Source: Thermogemmatispora onikobensis (GTDB lineage Bacteria; Chloroflexota; Ktedonobacteria; Ktedonobacterales; Ktedonobacteraceae). Taken from it: a stretch of 64,000 nucleotides of DNA. The notes under the pieces are model-generated. The model was not told the origin of the DNA, made no database searches, and saw nothing but the letters and a program-made list of their open reading frames with translations. The position numbers and the translations under genes were made by a program. Shown here piece by piece: positions 31,925-40,493 of the stretch (position 1 is the first letter of the stretch; every line of letters begins with the position of its first letter). The DNA lies in contig NZ_BDGT01000001.1 in NCBI RefSeq assembly GCF_001748285.1, forward strand, positions 124,001-188,000, written 5' to 3'.

Positions 31925-32425
31925 ATGTCCACTGAGGAGTTTGCGCATCTGAGTCCAGCGGCGCGTCGTGTGCAGGAGGCGCTGACCGCGGGGGGCTTTC
32001 GCTGTGAAGTTGTCGAGCTGCCGACTTCGACGCGCACGGCCAGCGAAGCGGCGCGGGCCGTGGGCTGTGCCCTGGGGCAGATTGTCAAGTCGCTGGTCTT
32101 CCGCGGTCGAGAGAGCGGGCGTCCGATTCTGGTAGAAGCCAGCGGAGCCAACCGTGTCGATGAGGGGTGTCTGGGGGAACTGGTTGGCGAGCCGATCGAA
32201 CGCGCCAATGCGGACTTTGTCAAAGAGCGGACGGGCTTCGCCATTGGTGGGGTGCCGCCCGTGGGGCATAAGGAGCCGCTAGAGACCTTTATCGATGAGG
32301 ACCTGCTGCGCTATGAACGCATCTGGGCGGCTGCCGGTACGCCCTCGGCGCTCTTTGCCCTGACGCCTGCTGAGCTGCAGGCGATGACAGGGGGCCGGGT
32401 GGTGGCCATCAAGCAGCGGTCGTGA
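31925..32425 (+). CDS. YbaK/ProX-type aminoacyl-tRNA deacylase
   Basis: 166 residues, one YbaK domain. STRTASEAARAVGCALGQIVKSLVFRG contains the conserved catalytic lysine (IVKSL). FAIGGVPPVGH and IDEDLLRYERIWAAAGTPSALFALTPAEL match the substrate-binding half of the family. Such proteins hydrolyse mischarged aminoacyl-tRNA (Cys-tRNA-Pro or Ala-tRNA-Pro) or free aminoacyl adducts in trans; specificity cannot be told by eye. The ATG follows GGAGGAG closely. A weak GCGAGA/TCTCGC stem lies between purA and this gene (31850-31876). Confidence 0.85.
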   Translation: MSTEEFAHLSPAARRVQEALTAGGFRCEVVELPTSTRTASEAARAVGCALGQIVKSLVFRGRESGRPILVEASGANRVDEGCLGELVGEPIERANADFVKERTGFAIGGVPPVGHKEPLETFIDEDLLRYERIWAAAGTPSALFALTPAELQAMTGGRVVAIKQRS

Positions 32426-32499
32426 TATGCTGAAGGGCAGGGCAAGGCGCCACGAGGTAACTACCCCACGCACGAGAAGAGGAGGAGCGTGCTGGTTTT

Positions 32500-32976
32500 A
32501 TGGATCTGGCTGCCAAAAAACAGGTATTGCGCTTCTTTACCTACGGTCTGTATGCCGTGTCCTGTGCCGATGGAGGAGAAGTCAACGCCTTCACGGCTAA
32601 CTGGTTGACACAAGTCTCCTTTGAGCCGCCGCTGATCGCCGTCTCGGTAGAGAACGACTCGCGGTCGTTGCCCATGATCCTGCGCAGTCGAGCCTTTGTG
32701 GTCAACGTGCTGCCGTCGGGGGCGCGCGAGCTGGCGGGCAAGCTCGGCAAATCGGCCCTGCGTGATCCGCGCAAGCTAGAGGGAGTGGCCTTTCATCCAG
32801 GACCAGGGGGCTGCCCGATCCTGGATGAGGCGCTAGGATGGCTTGCCTGTGAGGTACGGCACACCGTGCCTGCCGGCGACTCGACGCTGCTGGTGGCCGA
32901 GGTCGTAGGGGCCGGTCTGCAGCGGGAAGGGGCGCCCCTGACGATGGCCGAGACTGGTTTCCGCCACGCTGGCTGA
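32500..32976 (+). CDS. Flavin reductase-domain (FMN-binding split barrel) protein
   Basis: 158 residues. RFFTYGLYAVSCADGGEVNAFTANWLTQVSFEPPLIAVSV is the typical flavin reductase start (the NAFTANW and S.EPPLIAVSV strands bind FMN). SLPMILRSRAFVVNVLPS and LACEVRHTVPAGDSTLLVAEVVGA complete the barrel. It would reduce FMN with NAD(P)H for a partner oxygenase, or act as a stand-alone oxidoreductase; no partner is adjacent. A GAGGAGG ribosome binding site lies a little far (about 13 bases). Confidence 0.8.
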   Translation: MDLAAKKQVLRFFTYGLYAVSCADGGEVNAFTANWLTQVSFEPPLIAVSVENDSRSLPMILRSRAFVVNVLPSGARELAGKLGKSALRDPRKLEGVAFHPGPGGCPILDEALGWLACEVRHTVPAGDSTLLVAEVVGAGLQREGAPLTMAETGFRHAG

Positions 32977-33012
32977 GACCGACCGGAAAGGAGGGGGGGG
33001 AAGCCTCAGCCT

Positions 33013-33040
33013 CCTTCCTTCGTGGTGCGGGGAAGGAAGG
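33013..33040 (+). terminator. Terminator-like hairpin after the flavin reductase gene
   Basis: CCTTCCTTC (33013-33021) and GAAGGAAGG (33032-33040) form a perfect 9-base stem with a 10-base loop; no U-rich tail follows. Confidence 0.5.
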
Positions 33041-33136
33041 AAGGTTCACGCCGGCCCAGGCCGCCACGGCTGGTCTGGGCCTACTGCTCGCCAGGCCAGG
33101 GGGTTACCCGTGACTCGAAAGAGGAGGAGCTCGTTG

Positions 33137-33838
33137 ATGTCGTCACAGGATGCGGACCAGCAGTTCCAGGTTCCCGCGCCCAACGGGGACCGGCCCGGCC
33201 TTCCCTGTGTCTTTTGCGATCGTTCGTCCCTGACCACAGTTCTGCATGAGACGTCGGGCTTCCTGCTCGTTGCCGACCATGCACCGTTGGTTGAGGGGCA
33301 TCTGCTCATCATACCGAAGGACCATTATGCCTGCTATGGTGCTGTGCCAGCGGGTCTGGATGAGGAGCTGCGAGCGCTCAAGCGTCTGGTCAGCCATTTT
33401 GCCGCGCGCTTCTACGCGCCGTTGCTCTTTTGGGAGCACGGTGTCTTTGGTCAGACAGTCTTTCATGCCCATCTGCATTGCATTCCCTTTGGCGTTGCCA
33501 GCTATAGGCATCGTCTTGAGCAGGTCGCGGAGATGGCTACCCCAGCGCGAGGGCAAGAGGAGATCCGTCACTGGTACCGTCAGCGGGGTCATTACTTCTA
33601 TCTTGAAGACAGCCAGCAAGCGCTGCTCTTTCCCCCAGATCCGCGCTGCTACCGGGAGGTCATCTACGAAGTGCTCTGGAAGAGTCTCAGTCCTGAGCAG
33701 CAGCAGCGGGGCTGGCAGCGCAAGGAGGTGCGTCTGCAGGAAGGGGCCATGTGGCCGGAGGTCACGGCACGCAAGTGGGAGCAATTCTGTCGTGAGGAGA
33801 AGAGGCATGCCTACCCTGATCGAACCTGTGCGGGATGA
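33137..33838 (+). CDS. HIT-family nucleotide-binding protein
   Basis: 233 residues. A Cys24-x-x-Cys27 pair in CVFCDRS begins the fold, HETSGFLLVADHAPLVEGHLLIIPKDHY is the nucleotide pocket, and His110-His112-His114 in VFHAHLHCIP is the histidine triad. The C-terminal ~100 residues are a family-specific extension. HIT proteins hydrolyse or transfer nucleoside phosphate groups. ATG 33137 has GAGGAGGAGC upstream; an in-frame GTG at 33110 lacks support. The 3' end overlaps the alpha/beta hydrolase gene by 32 bases, so the two are expressed together. Confidence 0.85.
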   Translation: MSSQDADQQFQVPAPNGDRPGLPCVFCDRSSLTTVLHETSGFLLVADHAPLVEGHLLIIPKDHYACYGAVPAGLDEELRALKRLVSHFAARFYAPLLFWEHGVFGQTVFHAHLHCIPFGVASYRHRLEQVAEMATPARGQEEIRHWYRQRGHYFYLEDSQQALLFPPDPRCYREVIYEVLWKSLSPEQQQRGWQRKEVRLQEGAMWPEVTARKWEQFCREEKRHAYPDRTCAG

Positions 33839-34703
33839 ACTCGTTGCTGTAGGTGAGCTACGTCTCCACGTTGTGCAGTGGGGGGAGGCAGGTCCACCAG
33901 TGGTCTGTCTGCATGGGCTGACGGCCAATGCCTTCTGTTTCCAGGCGTTAGCTGATGCTCTGGCCACGGACTATCGTGTCCTGGCCTATGACCTGCGCGG
34001 GCGAGGCAGAAGCGAGCGCCCAGCTCAGGGCTACAGTGTGCCGATCCATGCTACTGATCTCGACCGGCTGCTGACAGTCCTGGGTCTGGAGCGGGTGGCG
34101 CTGCTGGGGCACTCCCTGGGGGCCTTGATTGCCCTCTTCTATGCCGCCTGGCGTCCAGAGCGTGTCGGCAAGCTCATTCTTGTCGATGCCGGGGCGCCCC
34201 TGCCCTGGCGCACTCCCGAGGAGCAGCCAGCCTGGCTCAGCGCCTCGATTGCGCGTCTGGGAACGCCAGTCGCGTCCTTCGAGGAATACCGCCGGCGTTT
34301 GCAGGGGCTGCCCTTTCTGGGACCCTGGTGGAATGCGTATCTCGATCGCTATCTGGAGCACGATGTCGAGCGGCTGCCCGACGGGAGCGTGCGCTCGCGT
34401 GTCTTTCGGGAAGGCGTGCTGGAGGAGGGGAAGCGGGTGGAGGAGGCGCGTCCGGCGGATCAGTGGGAGCATGTGCAGGCTCCGACCCTGGTCCTGCGGG
34501 CGGGGGCAGGCATGTTTGCCCCAGATGATCAGTTGCTTTCCCGAGAGGCGGCTCGCGAGCTGGTGGCCCATCTTCCGCAGGCGCAGCTGATCGAGTTTCC
34601 GACACTCAACCACTACACCATCGTCTTCGGCATCGACCCTGGGCCGGCCCAGGCCATCCGGGCCTTTCTGGCAGGAGGTCTAGCAGCCCAGTCCGATCGC
34701 TAG
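33807..34703 (+). CDS. Alpha/beta hydrolase
   Basis: 298 residues. VVCLHGLTANAFCFQAL is the oxyanion-hole strand, YDLRGRGRSERP follows, GHSLGAL carries the nucleophile serine, the acid is around FAPDDQLL, and the histidine is in FPTLNHYT. Esterase, lactonase or dienelactone-type substrates all fit. The start is ATG 33807 with GAGGAGAAGAGG directly upstream; translation is coupled to the HIT gene by overlap. It is convergent with the cytochrome P450 operon. Confidence 0.85.
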   Translation: MPTLIEPVRDELVAVGELRLHVVQWGEAGPPVVCLHGLTANAFCFQALADALATDYRVLAYDLRGRGRSERPAQGYSVPIHATDLDRLLTVLGLERVALLGHSLGALIALFYAAWRPERVGKLILVDAGAPLPWRTPEEQPAWLSASIARLGTPVASFEEYRRRLQGLPFLGPWWNAYLDRYLEHDVERLPDGSVRSRVFREGVLEEGKRVEEARPADQWEHVQAPTLVLRAGAGMFAPDDQLLSREAARELVAHLPQAQLIEFPTLNHYTIVFGIDPGPAQAIRAFLAGGLAAQSDR

Positions 34704-34774
34704 AGGGGTGCAGTGCAGGCGCGTCCGGTCCGGGGTCTGGCGGGTTTTCCTTTCTTCTCTTCCAGGGCGGGGGG

Positions 34775-34813
34775 CCCCACCCTGGCAGCGCCTGGGCGGG
34801 CTGCAGGGTGGGG
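34775..34813 (+). terminator. Hairpin between the convergent hydrolase and P450 genes
   Basis: CCCCACCCTG (34775-34784) and CAGGGTGGGG (34804-34813), a perfect 10-base stem with a 19-base loop, in the 270 bases between the two stop codons; likely a bidirectional transcript end. Nothing else is seen in 34704-34973. Confidence 0.5.
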
Positions 34814-34973
34814 TATGTGAAGATGGTGGGGCAAGGTCAAGACAGCCAAGACAAGCCAGGACAAGCGGATGGAGGACAAAGAAGGGGAAAGGGAGCGTCC
34901 AGCCTGCGTGCTCTCCTGCATTTCCCGGCTCCTTTACCTCCGATACCTCCGATGTACAGGGTCTCCTGTCAGA

Positions 34974-36350
34974 TCAGACTGTCACCGCGCTGCGCTGGTG
35001 CTGGTGCAGGCGCATGCGGATGCCGTAGCGCGGGCGGAGCGTCACCGCGGCCTCGGGTTCGATGCGCTGTCCCGGTACCAGTTCTGCCTCCCACGAGCGA
35101 ATCAAGGTGGCCAGCACCAGCACGCCCTCCATCCAGGCAAACGGCTCCCCGACGCAGAGGCGAGGGCCGCCGCCGAAGGGGAAGTAGGCGAACTTCGGGC
35201 GAGCGGCGCGGGCCTCGGGGGTCCAGCGCTCTGGGAAGAAGCGCTCCGGCTCCGGGTAGAAGCGCGGGTCGCGGTGGACGACGTACTGACTCATGATGAC
35301 GCGGGCCCCGGTAGGGATAGTCACGCCACGGATGTCGCAGTCGCGCATGGCCGTGCGGTCGATCCCCCAGGCAGGGGGGTAGAGGCGCATAGACTCTGCC
35401 AGCACCCACTCGGCGTAGGTCAGGCGCGGGAAATCGTCGGCGGTAGGCAAGCGGTCGCCGAGGACCTGGACGACCTCCTGGCGCAGGCGGGCGGCCACCT
35501 CGGGGTGCTGGGCTAAGAGGTACCAGGTCCAGGCCAGAGCGTTGGCAGTTGTCTCGTGGCCAGCCAGCAGCAGCGTTGTCATCTCATCGCGCAGCTGCTC
35601 GTCGCTCATGGCCCCCTCCTCGTCGTGGACCTCCAGCAGCCAGGAGAGCAGGTCGCCCTGGTCGCGCCCGCTGCGGCGGTGCTCCTCGATAATGCGGTAG
35701 ATGACGCGATCCATCTCATCGCGGGCGCGGTAGAAGCGGCGGCGGATCGGCAGCGGTAGGAGTTCGAGCTGTTCGGCCCAGGGAGAGAGGCCGATCTTGA
35801 TGAAAGCCTCCATAGCGACGGCCATCGCCTGACTGACGGTACTGGCCTCGCGCTCGACATCGACATTGAAGAGGGTTTTGCCGGCGATGACCAGGGTCAG
35901 GCGCATCATCTCCTCTGCCATATCGACGACCGTGCCATCCTGCCAGGAGCGGGCCAGGCGTGCGGCTTCCTCGACCATAGTGGTCGCGTAGGAGGCGATG
36001 CGCTGGCGGTGGAAAGCCGGCTGGATCAGCTTGCGCTGCCGTTTGTGGAAGTCGCCCTCGCTGGTCAGCAGGCCCTGACCGAGCATGCGGCTGGTCATCC
36101 GCACCCCCTGCCCTTTGTGGAAATTGGCATGTTGGACGACCAGCACCTCGCGGATATCTTCCGGGTGGCTCAGCAAAAAGATTTCCAGCGGGCCGCCCTT
36201 GACGTGGACCACATCGCCGTACTTGCGGGCGAGGCGAAGAAACGTGATCGGCAAATTGCGTCGCGAGAGTAAAGCCAGAATCTCCCGCAGATTGGGAGTG
36301 GCGGGCTGGCGGTGTTGTATCGGTGTCTCAGGCGCGTGCGCTTGCACCAT
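34974..36350 (-). CDS. Cytochrome P450 monooxygenase
   Basis: 458 residues, soluble class. [13 protein letters not shown] is the I-helix oxygen-activation motif, ESMRLYPP the K-helix Exx[10 protein letters not shown] the meander region, and [16 protein letters not shown] (about residue 400) the heme-thiolate cysteine loop. The sequence is closest by pattern to CYP102/CYP197-like fatty-acid or terpenoid hydroxylases, but specificity is not readable. Redox partners (ferredoxin, reductase) are not encoded nearby. It is the last gene of a minus-strand operon: FMO, SDR, TetR, alpha/beta hydrolase, P450, with 69 bases between it and the hydrolase. Confidence 0.93.
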   Translation of the reverse strand: MVQAHAPETPIQHRQPATPNLREILALLSRRNLPITFLRLARKYGDVVHVKGGPLEIFLLSHPEDIREVLVVQHANFHKGQGVRMTSRMLGQGLLTSEGDFHKRQRKLIQPAFHRQRIASYATTMVEEAARLARSWQDGTVVDMAEEMMRLTLVIAGKTLFNVDVEREASTVSQAMAVAMEAFIKIGLSPWAEQLELLPLPIRRRFYRARDEMDRVIYRIIEEHRRSGRDQGDLLSWLLEVHDEEGAMSDEQLRDEMTTLLLAGHETTANALAWTWYLLAQHPEVAARLRQEVVQVLGDRLPTADDFPRLTYAEWVLAESMRLYPPAWGIDRTAMRDCDIRGVTIPTGARVIMSQYVVHRDPRFYPEPERFFPERWTPEARAARPKFAYFPFGGGPRLCVGEPFAWMEGVLVLATLIRSWEAELVPGQRIEPEAAVTLRPRYGIRMRLHQHQRSAVTV

Positions 36351-36419
36351 AGAGAGCGATTCCCCCTTTCCCAGAGACAGACAGACGGTCAGATGGTGTG
36401 ACGACTCCGGCTCAGGCAG

Positions 36420-37232
36420 TCAAGGCTGGCGAGACAGACGGCTGGTGCCTGGTAGCGTGGCGGGCGCAGGAGCCAGCTCGCCGACCTCCTGGCCCTTAAG
36501 AAAGGCCAGGAGGGCCTGATTGAAGAGCTGTGGCTGATCATACATACAAATGTGATTGGCGCGCTCGATTACGTAGAGACGTGCCTGCGGAATGGCGGCA
36601 TGGAGCTGGTGCCCGAAGGAGAGCGGGACCAGGTCGTCCTTGGCGCCCCAGATGAGCAGTGTTGGAGTGCGCAGCGTTGGGAGGAGCGGGCGAGCGTCCA
36701 GGGCCACGATCTGGTGGGCAGCGCGCAGGATCATCAGGGTGCCGGCGCGGGCCCCATCGTAGAGTAAGGTTGGCCAGAAGGCCGGCGTTGTGCGTGCCAG
36801 AGCCAGAGCCGTGGGCCAGAGGAGCTGCGCCACCGAGCGCTCAAAAGGGATGCCGATGGAGGCCACCAGCACCAGGCGCTTGACCTGCTCAGGGCGTTGG
36901 GCGGCCAGGGCCAGAGAGACGTAGCCTCCCATCGAGTGGCCGACCAGTGAGAAGGTATCGAGACCGAGCGTCTGGCAGAGGCGGTCAAGCCACTGGGGGG
37001 CGCGCAACAGATGAAACTGGCGCCGAAAGCGCCGCATGGCGCCGAAGCCAGGCAGGTCGACCAGGTAGACGCGATAGTGCTGGGCGATGGCAGGAATGTT
37101 TCTGGCCCACCATTTGGTGGAGCCAGAGAGGCCGTGGACAAAAACCACCGGCTCGCCATCGCCGGCGTACTCGTAGCGCACCGGGATGCCATCGACAGTG
37201 ACGACCTGACTGCGTGTCTGAAAGGCGGCCAT
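36420..37232 (-). CDS. Alpha/beta hydrolase of the FMO/SDR/P450 operon
   Basis: 270 residues. GIPVRYEYAGDGEPVVFVHGLSGSTKWW has the HG oxyanion motif, GHSMGGYVSL the catalytic serine, LLIWGAKDDLVP the aspartate and IERANHICMYDQP the histidine. An ester- or lactone-cleaving role in the operon's oxidation pathway is the natural guess. ATG 37232 is chosen because GAGGAGGGAAATGGGC precedes it; the longer start at 37265 is a TTG without a site. Confidence 0.88.
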   Translation of the reverse strand: MAAFQTRSQVVTVDGIPVRYEYAGDGEPVVFVHGLSGSTKWWARNIPAIAQHYRVYLVDLPGFGAMRRFRRQFHLLRAPQWLDRLCQTLGLDTFSLVGHSMGGYVSLALAAQRPEQVKRLVLVASIGIPFERSVAQLLWPTALALARTTPAFWPTLLYDGARAGTLMILRAAHQIVALDARPLLPTLRTPTLLIWGAKDDLVPLSFGHQLHAAIPQARLYVIERANHICMYDQPQLFNQALLAFLKGQEVGELAPAPATLPGTSRLSRQP

Positions 37233-37362
37233 TGCCCATTTCCCTCCTCTGTGGTTTGCAAGCAAGCGAAAAGAGTCGCGCGAGTGCCTGGATGCAGGTG
37301 AGCGGAGCGGGGCCAGCGGCCTTCGCGCCTGGCCCTGGCCTCTCCCGCCGTGTCCCGTCCCG

Positions 37363-37956
37363 TCAGCGCGAAGAGCTACCCAGCTCGTGCAAGCTATTGA
37401 TTGTCGCCAGTAGGGTGCGAATCGCCAGCTCGGCGAGCTGCTCCTTGCTCAGCTGCCGTTCCTCCAACCAGACGAGGCTGAGGGCTTCAACAAAGCCGAC
37501 CCAGCCGGTGATGGCCAGGCGCAGTGCGGGCAGGTGGCGCTCGCTCTCCGGCAGGCCCTGCAAGACGCGCTCGACGTAGGTTTGCCGCACGTGGTTGAGG
37601 ATGGCCGCGACCTCGGGATCGACGCCGACGCCGCCGCGTAGTAAGGCGACGTAGGTGCGTGCATACATCTCTGCGAAGGTGAAGTAGGCCAGCAGGCCGA
37701 CGCGCAGGCGTTCCAGCGGCTCCAGGGAGTCATCCGGCTCGGTCAGCTCCAGCAGCTGGCTGGTGCTGTGGCGAAGCACAGCCAGGTAGAAATCGTGCTT
37801 CGTCGGGAAGTAGTAGTAGAGCAGGCCCTTGGAGATGTTGGCGACGGCGGCGATGTCGTCGATGGCCACTTCATCGTAGGAGTGTCTGCTAAAGAGATCC
37901 AGGCCGACCTCAATGAGCCGCTCGCGGCGTGTTTTGCGTTTCTGCTTGTGAAGCAT
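37363..37956 (-). CDS. TetR-family transcriptional regulator inside the oxidation operon
   Basis: 197 residues. The N-terminal helix-turn-helix reads RERLIEVGLDLFSRHSYDEVAIDDIAAVANISKGLLYYYFPTK, a textbook TetR DNA-binding domain, followed by an all-helical ligand domain. Its ATG overlaps the SDR stop as TGATG, so both come from one transcript. It probably binds the palindromes at 40310-40341 and so autoregulates its operon in response to a substrate or product. The long ORF up to 38145 lies inside the SDR gene in another frame. Confidence 0.92.
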   Translation of the reverse strand: MLHKQKRKTRRERLIEVGLDLFSRHSYDEVAIDDIAAVANISKGLLYYYFPTKHDFYLAVLRHSTSQLLELTEPDDSLEPLERLRVGLLAYFTFAEMYARTYVALLRGGVGVDPEVAAILNHVRQTYVERVLQGLPESERHLPALRLAITGWVGFVEALSLVWLEERQLSKEQLAELAIRTLLATINSLHELGSSSR

Positions 37957-38774
37957 CAGGTTATCCCCCAGCGCTTGATCATGCTCCGGGCCAGCGGCGA
38001 GCGGTCGTAGCGATGGGCACGAGCCAGGCGGCGCAGGCGGAGTAGAATCACCAGGTCGACGAGGGCAGGCAAGTGCCGTGCCAGGCCAATCTCCAGAGCG
38101 CCCAGGCGTGTGGTAGCCACATCGCGGCGCACGCGCCCGCGGCAACAGCGTACAATGGTCCGCACGACGGCCTCGAGCGGCTCCTCGCGTACCAGGTCGG
38201 CCAGGGAGAGGCCGGCGGCCTCGGAGGCGGCGTGGATGGGCGTGCGGACGTAGCCCGGGTAGACAGTGGTGACGCCGATCTGGCTGCCATATTCCATGCG
38301 TAGGGCGTCCGACCAGGCCGCCAGGGCGCGCTTGCTGGCGGCGTAGGCTGAGGCAAAGGGGACCGTGGCGAAAGCCAGACCGGAAGCCACATTGATGACG
38401 CGCCCATGCGACGCCAACAAGGCCGGCAAGGCATAGGCCGTCACTGTCCAGGGGCCAAGCAGGTTGACCTCGAGGGTGAGGGCGACATCCTCGCTCGGCG
38501 GGGCGCCCGCGTCCTGGGGAAGGCCGATGCCGGCGAGGTTGATGAGAAGATCCAGCCCTCCCAGCTCATTGATGGCCTGGGCGACCGCGCGCTCAACGGC
38601 CTCGCTGCTGGTGACGTCGGCCTGAATGATGTCTTCGCCGCCGCGCCGATCCAGGCCGATGACGCGCGCTCCTTGCCGGCGTAGCTCAGCCGCGGTGGCA
38701 CTGCCGATGGCCCCTGCGGCGCCAGTGATCAGTACCCGCTTGCCGACCAATGGGCCACGCTGGTGGCTTTGCAT
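37956..38774 (-). CDS. Short-chain dehydrogenase/reductase
   Basis: 272 residues. ITGAAGAIGSATA is the TGxxxGxG cofactor loop, LDLLINLAGIG the NAG-type motif, INVASGLA the catalytic Ser strand, and YAASKRALAAW the YxxxK pair. GLDRR after beta2 favours NADP or NAD by family pattern. The C-terminal ~60 residues with basic/hydrophobic helices (LPALVDLVILLRLRRLARAH) suggest membrane association. It overlaps tetR by one base (TGATG) and starts 33 bases after the FMO stop. Confidence 0.9.
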   Translation of the reverse strand: MQSHQRGPLVGKRVLITGAAGAIGSATAAELRRQGARVIGLDRRGGEDIIQADVTSSEAVERAVAQAINELGGLDLLINLAGIGLPQDAGAPPSEDVALTLEVNLLGPWTVTAYALPALLASHGRVINVASGLAFATVPFASAYAASKRALAAWSDALRMEYGSQIGVTTVYPGYVRTPIHAASEAAGLSLADLVREEPLEAVVRTIVRCCRGRVRRDVATTRLGALEIGLARHLPALVDLVILLRLRRLARAHRYDRSPLARSMIKRWGIT

Positions 38775-38807
38775 GGTATTCCTCCCTCCGTGCTGCTGGC
38801 CAGCCTG

Positions 38808-40163
38808 TCAGGACTGGCTGGCATGGCCGGTGGCGGGCACGGCGTAGCCAGGTGTGGTCTCGGTAGCGGGCTGCGGCTGGCTCTGGTCGCGGCTGAGGTC
38901 CCCAGGCCGGCTACCGCGAGGGGCCAGGCGCTGGAGCCGACGGCGCAGGCGCTCGATGGAGCGCATGGTTTCCTGGACGCCGACCAGGTAGTGGGCCGAA
39001 GGCGGTTCCCAGCGGGCCACGAGGTTGGCGAGGGGAGCATCCAGTCGCTCCTGACAGCGGATCAGCTCGACGAGCAGGCGAGCGCCGCGACTGATGAGCG
39101 GGCCAGCTCCGCCGCGGGGTTGCAGCAGGCCGAAGATGTAGAGATTGGCCAGGTCGGGGGCCATCAGGTGCGCTACCAGGCGAGGATAGCCGTGCTCCCA
39201 GGTGAAGAGCTTGTGGTCAAGGAAGGGGAAGGAGACGTTGAAGCCGGTGGCCCAGACGATGGTGTCAAACTCCTGGCTACTGCCATCGACAAAATGAACC
39301 TGCTTGCCGTCCAGGCGGGCAATGTCAGGCTTGGGCTGGATCAGGCCGTGACGGATGAAGTAGAGGAGCTGGGAGTTGACGATCGGGTGGCGGTCGAAGA
39401 GATCATGGTCCGGCTTGGGGAGACCATAGCGTGAGTTGGGACCGACAATGAGCGCCAGGGCAGCTTTGATGATGCCTTTCTGGAGCCAGAGCGGCATCCA
39501 GGGCATTTCCATTTCAGCTACGGGGATGCCGGCAATGGTCTTGGGCAGGAAGTAGTAGCCACGGCGCATGGAGATGGCAACCTCTTTGATGCGCTTGCTG
39601 AGGGCCGCTTCGACGGCGATGTCACAGCCGGAGTTGCCGGCCCCGACGACGAGGACACGCTCCCCTTCGAAGTCGTCGGCGTTTTTGTAGTCCTTGGAGT
39701 GGAGCGTCTTGCCGTTGAAGCTCCCTGGATAGTGGGGGATGCGCCGGTCCCAATGGTGGCCATTCGCTACGATGACACCGCGATATTCCAGGCTGCGCCC
39801 ATCGTCCAGGGTGACGCGCCAGCCGCTGAGGCCGCGGGGGTCAAGCGGCTCGATGCGTTCGACGCGACGCCCGAATTGAATGAAGCGCCGGAGCCCGTAG
39901 TGGTCGGCGTAGGATCGCAGGTAGTCAAGCACCTGCTGCCGACTGGGAAAGTCAGGATAGCTGGCCGGCATGGGGTACTCTTCGTAGCCGGTGCTGTTGC
40001 GTGAGGAGATGATGTGCGTTGCATCGTAGACGCCGTTGAGCCAGTTGCCACCGACGTCGTCGTTCTTCTCGAAAATGTCGAAGGCGACACCAGCCTCCTG
40101 GAAGGCGCGGGCAATGCCCAAACCTGAGTAGCCAGCGCCGATGATGCAGTAGCGCGATGCCAT
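38808..40163 (-). CDS. Flavin-containing monooxygenase (class B FMO-type)
   Basis: 451 residues. The N-terminal FAD-binding GAGYSGLGIA is followed by the family signature FNGKTLHSKDY (FxGxxxHxxxY; Baeyer-Villiger enzymes carry W at the end). The second dinucleotide motif is VVGAGNSGCDIAVEAA (NADPH), and IVWATGFN the ATG motif. It should use NADPH, FAD and O2 to oxygenate a soft nucleophile or ketone. It is first in the minus-strand operon, with the palindrome-rich promoter 150 bases upstream. The C-terminal ~40 residues are basic/Gln-rich and probably disordered. Confidence 0.92.
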   Translation of the reverse strand: MASRYCIIGAGYSGLGIARAFQEAGVAFDIFEKNDDVGGNWLNGVYDATHIISSRNSTGYEEYPMPASYPDFPSRQQVLDYLRSYADHYGLRRFIQFGRRVERIEPLDPRGLSGWRVTLDDGRSLEYRGVIVANGHHWDRRIPHYPGSFNGKTLHSKDYKNADDFEGERVLVVGAGNSGCDIAVEAALSKRIKEVAISMRRGYYFLPKTIAGIPVAEMEMPWMPLWLQKGIIKAALALIVGPNSRYGLPKPDHDLFDRHPIVNSQLLYFIRHGLIQPKPDIARLDGKQVHFVDGSSQEFDTIVWATGFNVSFPFLDHKLFTWEHGYPRLVAHLMAPDLANLYIFGLLQPRGGAGPLISRGARLLVELIRCQERLDAPLANLVARWEPPSAHYLVGVQETMRSIERLRRRLQRLAPRGSRPGDLSRDQSQPQPATETTPGYAVPATGHASQS

Positions 40164-40309
40164 GCGTGTTCCTCCTTTGGTGGTGACGGCTTGCTGCGCC
40201 GGTCAACCCCTTGACCGGTCCGGTCCAGGCTGGGCCGGGCCGAACCGAGCGTCAGGCCGTTCTCCTGTTCGTTCCACGCTCGCTCGGCCCGTCTGTGCCC
40301 TGCCCACTA

Positions 40310-40341
40310 TTGAATATAGTTCAAATTTGACCAAAAGTCAA
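40310..40341 (-). promoter_or_regulatory. Palindrome array, probable TetR operator
   Basis: TTGAA-N5-TTCAA (40310-40324), the perfect palindrome TCAAATTTGA (40321-40330) and TTGAC-N5-GTCAA (40327-40341) interlock; the outer two are 17 bases apart centre to centre. They lie in the divergent region between the FMO operon (minus) and the 3-hydroxyacyl-CoA dehydrogenase gene (plus), the natural place for the co-transcribed TetR regulator to act. The 330 bases 40164-40493 contain no gene. Confidence 0.65.
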
Positions 40342-40493
40342 GAAGGATTGGGCCTTGTCTCGGAACCGGGGCGCAGTGCTATAGTAGGTGGGGGGTCGGG
40401 TGGGCACGCAGCCGGCTCTGCGGTGGTTGCTGGGTGGCCGGCTGCTGGGTGGTACTTGCCTTGCTTGTTTTGGATGAAAGGAGGAAAGCCTTC

